Origin: Fidelibacterota bacterium UBA2125
GTDB lineage: Bacteria; Fidelibacterota; Marinisomatia; Marinisomatales; S15-B10
Assembly: GCA_002329125.1 (NCBI GenBank)
Contig: DCXX01000123.1
Location: 1 to 6,081 of the forward strand
Direction: 5' to 3'
DNA length: 6,081 bases
In this document: positions 1 through 6,081 of the stretch, piece after piece
How positions within the stretch are numbered: position 1 is the stretch's first letter
How the letters are laid out: every line of letters starts with the position of its first letter
Made by a program: the position numbers and the translations under genes
The notes under the pieces: generated by a model
What the model was told of the DNA's origin: nothing
Database searches by the model: none
Seen by the model: the letters and a program-made list of their open reading frames with translations, nothing else

Positions 1-1028
1 GGTCGCGCTGCCACATAGTCTTCATTGAGAAATAGTTTCTTGGCTTCATCTCCTGCTGTCTTCCGGCCACCGTAAAAGGCACTAAACGTGAAGAAAACAC
101 CAAGATTGGGCAGACGCATGCCGGTGATGGGTGTGATTTCCAAGTCATCATGGATTGTATTAACCCTGTGATAGATGTGTCTTACTTCAAGACCCCAGGC
201 GTAGCGGGCCTCCGTAGGAGATTCTGTGATCATTTTCAACCCCACAGAGTATGCCGATGATGTTCCCGTCCCGTAAGGTGAACTGTCCATCCGTTCATCT
301 TTATAAAAGCGAGTATAATTGACACCATAGGAATACTTGAGATGAATAAACCATTTCGGATGCCAACGCATGATGTAAGATGAGCCAATATTCAGCTCAA
401 GAACCGATGGGGAAAACTGTCGTTCAACACCCCAAGACTCTGGAACATCGGGTGGCCCGGTTATGATGAGATCATCCCTGATCTCCATGCGCGGAAAAGG
501 GAATATGGAGGAATATCTGACGCCAAGTCCGGCTAGAATATCGGTGTAACTCTTTCCAAAAAGTGCGTAGGAGAGATTGGTTTGCCCTCCTTCTATTTCA
601 AGAAATGACCCCATCCTTCCGGAAAAACTAATTTCTGTCAATTTTTCATCAGTGTCTTCAGCATAACTGATCGATGTTGGATGGATCTTAAAAGGGTTCA
701 GTCCTTTCCAACCGTAGAAACCGACACCAAAACGACCTTCGGCTGGAATAGTAGCTATAGGTTCTCTGAATTCCATGGGCCTGAAAACAGCCTCCACGAC
801 CTTTCTTTCACCTCGCAAAAGAGCATGGAGGATCTCTTGAGCTTCCGGAGGCAGTTTTAGCTTGAACCGCTTGCGGCGCGGTTTGATGGACGGTGCTTCC
901 AAACTCTCTTCCTCTACAGCTGGTTCTTCCTCAGGTACTTCTTCCTCTTGAGGATAGAGGGGCACCACTGTCCCCAGGCAGAAGATAACAGAGATCCATA
1001 ATGCTTTATTGATACCTCGGATTATCAT
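1..1028 (-). CDS. Predicted outer-membrane beta-barrel protein, 3' end cut by window edge
   Basis: Reading leftward from an ATG at 1028, the frame stays open for 342 codons to the window edge, so the C-terminus is missing. An in-frame TGA lies eight codons upstream and no other ATG intervenes, which fixes the start. Residues 1-27 look like a signal peptide (basic N-terminus, hydrophobic core WISVIFCLGTVV). Residues 28-44 are Glu-rich, with three EEE triplets; residues 49-58 are strongly basic. From about residue 95 the chain shows repeated amphipathic strands rich in Tyr, Phe and Gly (around 150-175, 220-245, 260-270, 280-290 and 305-318), as in outer-membrane barrels. The last about 20 visible residues (KTAGDEAKKLFLNEDYVAAR) look helical and TPR-like, so a TPR region may follow outside the window. 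I do not recognise a named family. It is transcribed away from the DUF4159 operon. The protein-coding call is strong; barrel is inferred from pattern; function unknown. Confidence 0.82.
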   Translation of the reverse strand, partial: MIIRGINKALWISVIFCLGTVVPLYPQEEEVPEEEPAVEEESLEAPSIKPRRKRFKLKLPPEAQEILHALLRGERKVVEAVFRPMEFREPIATIPAEGRFGVGFYGWKGLNPFKIHPTSISYAEDTDEKLTEISFSGRMGSFLEIEGGQTNLSYALFGKSYTDILAGLGVRYSSIFPFPRMEIRDDLIITGPPDVPESWGVERQFSPSVLELNIGSSYIMRWHPKWFIHLKYSYGVNYTRFYKDERMDSSPYGTGTSSAYSVGLKMITESPTEARYAWGLEVRHIYHRVNTIHDDLEITPITGMRLPNLGVFFTFSAFYGGRKTAGDEAKKLFLNEDYVAAR

Positions 1029-1037
1029 AAGCCTATG

Positions 1038-1066
1038 AAAATAACCGCATCATCTGACCAATTCAA
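1038..1066 (-). promoter_or_regulatory. Candidate promoter for the leftward barrel gene
   Basis: On the minus strand, TTGAAT (1066-1061) is followed after exactly 17 bases by TATTTT (1043-1038), each matching the sigma-70 consensus at four of six positions. The same bases also partly fit the Bacteroidota-type pattern (TTTG, about 20 bases, then TAnnTT). If used, transcription would begin near 1031 and leave a leader of only about three bases before the ATG at 1028. The region is AT-rich enough for chance matches, so this is a weak call. Confidence 0.25.
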
Positions 1067-1093
1067 AGAGTTTCGTCTCAATCAGACTTTTCA

Positions 1094-1112
1094 CCTCTTG
1101 GGAACAAAGAGG
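1094..1112. repeat. Short perfect inverted repeat, possible operator or leader hairpin
   Basis: CCTCTT (1094-1099) and AAGAGG (1107-1112) are perfect reverse complements separated by seven bases. The element lies 25 bp before the DUF4159 start and about 66 bp from the barrel gene start, so it could be a binding site for a regulator of either direction or a small hairpin in the rightward leader. There is no T-tract after it, so it is not an intrinsic terminator. A 6-bp arm can arise by chance. Confidence 0.3.
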
Positions 1113-1137
1113 ATTTGTAACTTCTTTAACACTGAAG

Positions 1138-1806
1138 ATGTCCTTACTAAAGGTGATAACTCTGTTTCTGGCCCTCTGGCCGGTTATTCCGGCCCTGTCA
1201 GCACAGAATTCCTGGGCGCCCACAATCTGTCGCGTGAAGTATTCTGGTGGCGGCGACTGGTACAGCGATCCCAGTTCTCTACCCAACTTGCTGAAATTCA
1301 TTAATGAAAATACTAACGTTCAACTGGCCACTGTTGAGGCAAGGATTTCTCTGGAGGATAATGAAATTTTTAACTACCCGTATCTTTATCTTACGGGCCA
1401 TGGGAATGTCCGCTTCAGCGAAAGTGAAATTGAAAATCTCCGTCGTCATCTTCACTCTGGCGGCTTTCTGCACGCCGATGACAACTACGGTCTGGATAAA
1501 TCTTTCAGGCGCGAAATGAAGCGTGTTTTTCCCAACAAGGATTGGGTTGAACTCCCTTTCGATCATCCTCTCTACCACACTTATTTCGACTTTAGCGGCG
1601 GACTGCCAAAGATCCACGAACATGACAATAAACCACCTCAGGGTTTCGGCCTGTTCGATGGTGAGCGCCTCATTGTTTTTTACAGCTACGAATCTGATCT
1701 GGGTGACGGCTGGGAAGATGCATCTGTCCACAATGATCCCGAAGTGAAGCGTCTGTCAGCTCTAAAAATGGGCGCCAACATTTTTATCTATTCTCTCATT
1801 CAGTAG
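1138..1806 (+). CDS. Secreted DUF4159-family protein (ThuA/amidotransferase-like fold)
   Basis: A 222-aa protein. Residues 1 to about 22 form a signal peptide (MSLLK, hydrophobic core, ending ALSA before QN) and there is no other membrane segment, so it should be periplasmic. The rest matches my recollection of the DUF4159 family: VKYSGGGDWYSDPSSLPNLL (33-52), YPYLYLTGHG (80-89), an acidic GGFLHADD loop (108-115), SFRREMKRVFP (122-132), LPFDHPLYHTYF (139-150), and a C-terminal helix with WEDASVHNDPE and MGANIFIYSL (192-220). The family is related in fold to class I glutamine amidotransferase/ThuA proteins, but the only cysteine is Cys31, outside any nucleophile-like position, so thiol catalysis is unlikely. 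The ATG at 1138 is the only ATG after the in-frame stop at 1042 and directly precedes the signal peptide; no clear Shine-Dalgarno is present. Its stop abuts the next start. Family call is confident, function unknown. Confidence 0.88.
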   Translation: MSLLKVITLFLALWPVIPALSAQNSWAPTICRVKYSGGGDWYSDPSSLPNLLKFINENTNVQLATVEARISLEDNEIFNYPYLYLTGHGNVRFSESEIENLRRHLHSGGFLHADDNYGLDKSFRREMKRVFPNKDWVELPFDHPLYHTYFDFSGGLPKIHEHDNKPPQGFGLFDGERLIVFYSYESDLGDGWEDASVHNDPEVKRLSALKMGANIFIYSLIQ

Positions 1807-4800
1807 ATGAAAGTCACCGCCGCACTCAAACGTTTCCAGATACAGAAAATTCTCAACGACCTTACCACGGCCGGTTGGGCCCTGACCATTGTTGTGATGG
1901 TTTCTCTCGTGGCGCTGTTGTCAGCCGAAGCTCTCTTCTGGCTGTCGCCGTTGGTTCGCTACGGTACCTGGTGGGTAGGATTTATTACGCTTATCTTGGC
2001 TCTTATCGGCGGCGGGGTGATCCTGGCCCTGGTAAAAAAAGGTCGGATTACCAGATACAGACCGGAATCGTGTGCGGCGGAAGTTGGCAAAGCAGCTTTC
2101 CCGCGAAAAGATGATGTTCTGAATGCAGTGCAGCTTGAACAAGCAATAGAAAGTGACAGCAACTATTCAAAGGAACTCACCGGACAATTTCTCCAGTTGA
2201 TCAAATCAAAACTTTCAACCCTGACACCCAAAGAAGTTTTATTTAACGGTGGCACCGACAGATTCCGACGCATCGCTGTTATTACTCTGATTTTTTTGGT
2301 TATCGCCACCTTCACCTTCCTGCCGGAATTCATGGTAGCTGGGCGTCACTGGCTAAATCCACAGACGAGTTACTCGCCGCCCCACCCTTTCAAGATCTTG
2401 AGTAATAGCGGTGACATTTACCTCATGGGCGGTGATTCGGCCTCTGTGGTCTTTACCGTGGAAGGGGAGGCTCCCGATTCACTCCGGTTTGAACTTAAAG
2501 AGTTAAAGAGTGAATCTGTCACCACACTGACACCTGATGAGAAAGGTGTTTTCCGTCACGGGATCAGCCAAGTCTTCCAGAATCTTGAATACCGTGCTTT
2601 CATAAAGGCGGACCGTTTTTGGGAACGGTGGGGTGAAATCTCATCGCCGATTCACACTATTGAGGTTATCGACCGCCCCACCATCGAGAATTTTTCTGTC
2701 ACTGTCCAGCCGCCGACCTATTCAGGTCTGGAGAAGACCCATCAGGAAGGTAATGTGGCTGAGATCCGGGGATTAGTAGGCTCTACCATCGCCGTAAGCC
2801 TGTCATCTGACAAAAACCTGACCAACGGATACCTCACCTCTTTCAATGCCAAGTCAAAAAAGAAAGAACAGATCGGTCTCACCGTCCAAAGAAACCGGGC
2901 TTCTGGTAGTTTTACCATGGTTGAAGAAGTTTTCTTCACATCTCATATTTTTGATAAACGAAACATCGGGAATCTTAATCCCATTGAATACCGGGTACTC
3001 CCCATCCCTGACGCTTTCCCTTCTATTGAAGTACTCATGCCATCAGAAATTACAGAACTGGGGAGCGAATTTTCCGTGCCTGTTCAGCTCCACATCCAAG
3101 ATGACTTCGGTTTTTCAAATCTACAGATTGTCTATGAAACTGAACATCCGGATTACGTCGGTTCCCGGGACCTGGTGAGCGTCCAGACAATCCCCACCCT
3201 GTCTAAAGTTGTCACATCTCAGGATGTGTTCTATATCTGGGATTTGAGTTTTCTACAGCTCATGCCCGAAGACGAGGTGAAGTTCCATTTTGAATTGTAC
3301 GACAATGATCTGGTCTCCGGCCCGAAAAAATCCCTTTCACAGCAGTTCACAGCAAGATTTCCCTCCTTAGCAGATCTTTTCGCCAGAACGGAGCAGGGAG
3401 AAGATTTGCTGGAAGAAGATTTAAGTGAGATGCTCAGGGATCTTGAAGAGATCAATGCTGCAATCGAAGAGGTCGAATTGAGGCTTCTTAAAACGGAAGA
3501 ATTGGAGTGGGAAGACAGGCAGACGCTCCGGCAGTCCGTTGAAGAGATGAGGAAAAAACTGGAGGAAGTGAAGGCACTTCAGGATGCAGTAAGCCAGATT
3601 ACGGAACAGGCGGAGAAGCACGAACTCTTCTCCAGTGATCTGATGGAAAAATTCAAGAATCTTAATGAGCTTCTTCAGGATATCGTCTCGCCGGAAATGC
3701 TGGAATCGATGATGGGACTGGATGATGCCATGGAAAGTCTTTCTTCAGATGAGCTTATGAAGGCGCTGAAAGATTTCCAGGGTAACAGTGCTGCCATGGA
3801 AGCGCAGCTTGATCGGTTCATCGAAATTTTTAAACGAATCCGCGCTGAGCAGAAAATGGATGAGCTGGTGACACGGCTCGACAATCTTGCTGAGCAGCAG
3901 GAAAAACTGGCCAGTGAAGTGGCTACGGAAGTTGATGATGAAAATAGCGGGCGGCTTTCAACTCAACAGGATCGGAATAGAGAAGAATACGAGCGACTGA
4001 AAGATCTCATGAAGGAAACGTCGGATGCCATGGAACCATTCGCCCTCATGCCCTCTGGCGAACTTGAACGTCTCTCCAAATCTGAAAATGCAGAGAAAAT
4101 CTCGGGCAAAATGCAGGAAGCTCAAAACTCTCTCCGACGCGGCAATATGGAAAGAGCTTCTGAGTCTACAGAGGATGCCTCTGAGAATTTGCGGTCCCTC
4201 CAGACTGAAGTAAATGATATTTCTGAAAGCTTCAGGACTCAAACGGCGGATGCCATGGCGGAGCGCTTTGAGAAGGTTCTACGCAACACGCTCTTTATCT
4301 CAAAAGAGCAGGAACAGCTGCGTGCCGACACTCGGGATCTCCCGAGGAACAGCCCAAGGTTAGGGCAGATGGCCTCCCGCCAGCAAATGCTCCGAGATCA
4401 GCTGAGCCAGCTCATCTCGAGCCTTATGATACTTTCCCGGGAAACTTTTGCCATTACTCCTGAGATGGGAAAAGCAATCGGCCGGACATCTGTTGGTATG
4501 AATGAATCACTCACCAAGCTGGAAGAACGGAACGGCTCTGAGTCCGCCAGGAAACAGAATGAAACAGTAGAGGCGCTGAACGAGGCCGCCCTGGCTATCA
4601 TTGCTGCAATGGAGGAGATTCGCCAATCCGGTTCGGCATCCGGGTTTGAGCAGTTTCTTGAAAGAATGAAGCAAATGGCGGCGGCCCAGGAAGGAATCAA
4701 TGCACAGACGCTTCAGTTGGCATTGGGACAAATGGCCGCTATTTCTCAGGAGCAGCTCATGCGCCGCCTCCAGAGAGATCAGGCTCAGCTGAAAAAATCA

Positions 4801-5214
4801 CTGGAAGAATTGATGAAAGAGATGAGAGGCTCCAATGAGGGGGGTGAACGGCTTGGCGGCATTGCCGATGAAATGGAAGATGTGATCAAAGATTTTGACA
4901 GAAACAGCGTGAACCGCCGAACTATCGAAAGACAGCGCCGCATCCTGACCCGCATGCTGGATGCTCAGAAATCTCTCCGCCAACAAGAGATGACAGAAAA
5001 AAGACGTGCTGTCACCGTCGGCGATATTGAGCGTCAAGGGCCGGCGGGCCTTCCGACCGATCTCGGTCAGCGCCGCAACCTGGCCATCGAAGCGTTGAAC
5101 ACGGCAATGAAGGCGGGCTATCCCAGAGATTATCAGGAAATGATCCGGAGATATTTTAATTCATTGGTGGATTCTGGTGATATTTCTTCAGAGAAGAATA
5201 ATGAAAACCGTTAA
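1807..5214 (+). CDS. Giant DUF4175-like inner-membrane protein with periplasmic coiled coil
   Basis: A 1135-aa protein. Three hydrophobic segments are visible at about 24-48, 54-76 and 156-178. Basic residues after the second (KKGRITRYR, 77-85) suggest that 77-155 is cytoplasmic and that everything after about 178 is periplasmic. Residues about 180-510 look like Ig-like beta-sandwich modules, with a QPPTYSG motif (301-307) and a DAFPSIEV...DDFGFSNLQIVYE module (402-444), both typical of DUF4175-type proteins. From about 520 the chain is almost entirely charged helix and coiled coil, broken near 743-753, 1008-1018 and 1077-1085, and ends in a conserved-looking tail, YPRDYQEMIRRYFNSL (1105-1120). 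The architecture resembles DUF4175/TIGR02302 family proteins; the exact family match is inferred. No ATPase or catalytic motif is seen. The start ATG follows the DUF4159 TAG with no gap, so translation is probably coupled; the next Met (31) lies inside the first membrane segment. It is likely an envelope scaffold. Confidence 0.85.
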   Translation: MKVTAALKRFQIQKILNDLTTAGWALTIVVMVSLVALLSAEALFWLSPLVRYGTWWVGFITLILALIGGGVILALVKKGRITRYRPESCAAEVGKAAFPRKDDVLNAVQLEQAIESDSNYSKELTGQFLQLIKSKLSTLTPKEVLFNGGTDRFRRIAVITLIFLVIATFTFLPEFMVAGRHWLNPQTSYSPPHPFKILSNSGDIYLMGGDSASVVFTVEGEAPDSLRFELKELKSESVTTLTPDEKGVFRHGISQVFQNLEYRAFIKADRFWERWGEISSPIHTIEVIDRPTIENFSVTVQPPTYSGLEKTHQEGNVAEIRGLVGSTIAVSLSSDKNLTNGYLTSFNAKSKKKEQIGLTVQRNRASGSFTMVEEVFFTSHIFDKRNIGNLNPIEYRVLPIPDAFPSIEVLMPSEITELGSEFSVPVQLHIQDDFGFSNLQIVYETEHPDYVGSRDLVSVQTIPTLSKVVTSQDVFYIWDLSFLQLMPEDEVKFHFELYDNDLVSGPKKSLSQQFTARFPSLADLFARTEQGEDLLEEDLSEMLRDLEEINAAIEEVELRLLKTEELEWEDRQTLRQSVEEMRKKLEEVKALQDAVSQITEQAEKHELFSSDLMEKFKNLNELLQDIVSPEMLESMMGLDDAMESLSSDELMKALKDFQGNSAAMEAQLDRFIEIFKRIRAEQKMDELVTRLDNLAEQQEKLASEVATEVDDENSGRLSTQQDRNREEYERLKDLMKETSDAMEPFALMPSGELERLSKSENAEKISGKMQEAQNSLRRGNMERASESTEDASENLRSLQTEVNDISESFRTQTADAMAERFEKVLRNTLFISKEQEQLRADTRDLPRNSPRLGQMASRQQMLRDQLSQLISSLMILSRETFAITPEMGKAIGRTSVGMNESLTKLEERNGSESARKQNETVEALNEAALAIIAAMEEIRQSGSASGFEQFLERMKQMAAAQEGINAQTLQLALGQMAAISQEQLMRRLQRDQAQLKKSLEELMKEMRGSNEGGERLGGIADEMEDVIKDFDRNSVNRRTIERQRRILTRMLDAQKSLRQQEMTEKRRAVTVGDIERQGPAGLPTDLGQRRNLAIEALNTAMKAGYPRDYQEMIRRYFNSLVDSGDISSEKNNENR

Positions 5215-6081
5215 AATCTTACTCCTTCTGTTTGCTGTAACAATCTCCATCGGGCAAGTCCCACAAACGCTGCCTCTTTTAGATAAAAAGGAAGACCGTT
5301 TCCGCCAGGCCATTCGTCTTGAGCGAATCGGTGAACTGGAAGCGGCCGAGACCATCTACCTAGAACTGTTGGATGTCAATCCGAAAGATACCCGGATATT
5401 CCTACAGTTAAAGGCTCTTTTCCGGAAACAAGAAAGGTATGAAGATCTGAAAGCGCTCCTGCTTGAAAGAGTGGGTATCTTCAGTAGAGACCTACAGAGC
5501 CATGTTGAGCTCGGGGAAGTTTTTCTTCTCATGGATGACCGGGACAAAGCAAAACAGTTCTGGAACAATCTCCTCCTTCAATTTGGCGAAACGAGGTCAA
5601 TCCACTATATGCTGATCCAGATGTACCTGAAGCACAATCTAGATGAAGAGCTGGATGCTCTGGTGGTGTCAGGCCGAAAACATTTCAATGACCCTTCCTT
5701 CTTGAGCCTGGAGCTTGGAAACATCCATATGCGTAATCTCGATTATGCCGCTGCCACGGATGAATTTGTCACATACGGGTCGTACCATCCTGAACAGATT
5801 CGGGCGGTATCATCTCAAATTCTTAGAATGTCTGACCGGGAGGAGAGTCACAAAAAGATCGAAACCGCTTTGATGAATAATATGCCAATGAATGAAGACG
5901 TAGTCCGCTTACTCTACAGTGATTTTCTGTTCAAAGTCCAGCGCTATCCCGACGCTTACAATCAGCACCTGGCACTGGGCGTGACTGAAGTGAAAGATAT
6001 GGAGCGGTGGATCAAGTTTGCCCATAATCTCAGGAAGGAGCAATCTCTCCCCCTCGCCCTGAAGGCGTTCACGGTGGTGCT
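5201..6081 (+). CDS. Secreted TPR-repeat protein, 3' end cut by window edge
   Basis: The frame is open from the ATG at 5201 to the window edge, giving 293 complete codons. Residues 1 to about 19 form a signal peptide (MKTVK, then LLLLFAVTISIG), so the protein is exported; there is no lipobox cysteine. From about residue 31 the chain is a series of helix pairs of roughly 34 residues that read as degenerate TPR units: 33-64 (ERIGELEAAETIYLELLDVNP is the clearest), 65-97, 98-129, 131-164 and 166-197, with more helices to the end. TPR arrays bind other proteins, so a scaffold or assembly role in the periplasm is likely. The gene overlaps the DUF4175-like gene by 14 bp in the +1 frame. The purine-rich GAGAAG at 5191-5196 is a weak Shine-Dalgarno candidate four bases before the ATG. 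No enzyme domain is visible; partners are inferred from the operon only. Confidence 0.85.
   Translation, partial: MKTVKILLLLFAVTISIGQVPQTLPLLDKKEDRFRQAIRLERIGELEAAETIYLELLDVNPKDTRIFLQLKALFRKQERYEDLKALLLERVGIFSRDLQSHVELGEVFLLMDDRDKAKQFWNNLLLQFGETRSIHYMLIQMYLKHNLDEELDALVVSGRKHFNDPSFLSLELGNIHMRNLDYAAATDEFVTYGSYHPEQIRAVSSQILRMSDREESHKKIETALMNNMPMNEDVVRLLYSDFLFKVQRYPDAYNQHLALGVTEVKDMERWIKFAHNLRKEQSLPLALKAFTVV

Larger units (their letters stand above)
1029..1137. other. Divergent intergenic region
   Basis: These 109 bp separate the two divergent start codons and are the only non-coding stretch in the window. They should hold the promoters for both the leftward barrel gene and the rightward three-gene unit. 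I find a moderate sigma-70-like candidate for the leftward gene and a perfect 6-bp inverted repeat nearer the rightward start. No convincing promoter with normal spacing is visible for the rightward unit, and neither start codon has a good Shine-Dalgarno sequence. Confidence 0.8.

Noticed and set aside
976..980. Cys17 of the barrel protein as a lipoprotein attachment site
   Set aside because: The residues before it (SVIF) do not form a lipobox and it lies within the hydrophobic core of the signal peptide.
1094..1112. Inverted repeat as a transcription terminator
   Set aside because: The stem is only six base pairs and no run of T follows; it lies between divergent starts, where no terminator is needed.
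1050..1301. An 83-codon leftward open frame spanning the intergenic region
   Set aside because: It is antisense to the DUF4159 start and has no signal, motif or ribosome site of its own.
1035..1304. An 89-codon rightward open frame beginning in the intergenic region
   Set aside because: More than half lies over the DUF4159 signal peptide and domain in another frame, it has no recognisable domain, and the DUF4159 frame is clearly the coding one.
1279..1731. A 150-codon leftward open frame antisense to the DUF4159 gene
   Set aside because: The opposite strand encodes a protein with clear family motifs throughout; this frame shows none.
3958..4700. Leftward open frames of 94 and 100 codons (3958-4242 and 4398-4700)
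   Set aside because: They are antisense to the coiled-coil region, whose Glu/Gln/Leu-rich codons tend to leave antisense frames open; their translations look like low-complexity shadows.
3364..5211. Coiled-coil half as an SMC/RecN-type ATPase
   Set aside because: There is no Walker A, Walker B or ABC signature motif, and the N-terminal membrane segments put it in the envelope.

Overview
The window looks like chromosomal DNA of a Gram-negative, double-membrane bacterium. The gene content is a secreted DUF4159-type protein, a giant DUF4175-like membrane protein, a secreted TPR protein and an outer-membrane barrel. Together with weak or absent Shine-Dalgarno sequences, this suggests the FCB side of the tree, with Candidatus Marinimicrobia (SAR406) or a relative as my best guess. 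That is inference from protein style; no marker gene is present. No RNA gene, mobile element, CRISPR array or sign of recent transfer was seen.

Layout: positions 1-1028 hold the 5' part of a leftward gene for a predicted outer-membrane beta-barrel protein, cut by the left edge. Positions 1029-1137 are a 109-bp divergent intergenic region with a weak leftward promoter candidate and a short perfect inverted repeat. Positions 1138-6081 are one tightly packed rightward transcription unit. It encodes a 222-aa secreted DUF4159-family protein, a 1135-aa DUF4175-like protein (stop and start codons abut) and a TPR protein (14-bp overlap) that runs off the right edge. The whole window is coding apart from the divergent region.

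The three rightward genes probably act together in the cell envelope. One small periplasmic protein with an amidotransferase-like fold (DUF4159), one inner-membrane protein with three N-terminal membrane segments and about 950 periplasmic residues (beta-sandwich-like modules, then long methionine-rich helices), and one exported TPR scaffold are co-translated. DUF4159 genes are commonly found with MoxR AAA+ ATPase, DUF58 and BatA/VWA genes, so such genes are expected nearby, but none lies in the window. The biochemical function of the unit is unknown. It is the best candidate here for an undescribed system.
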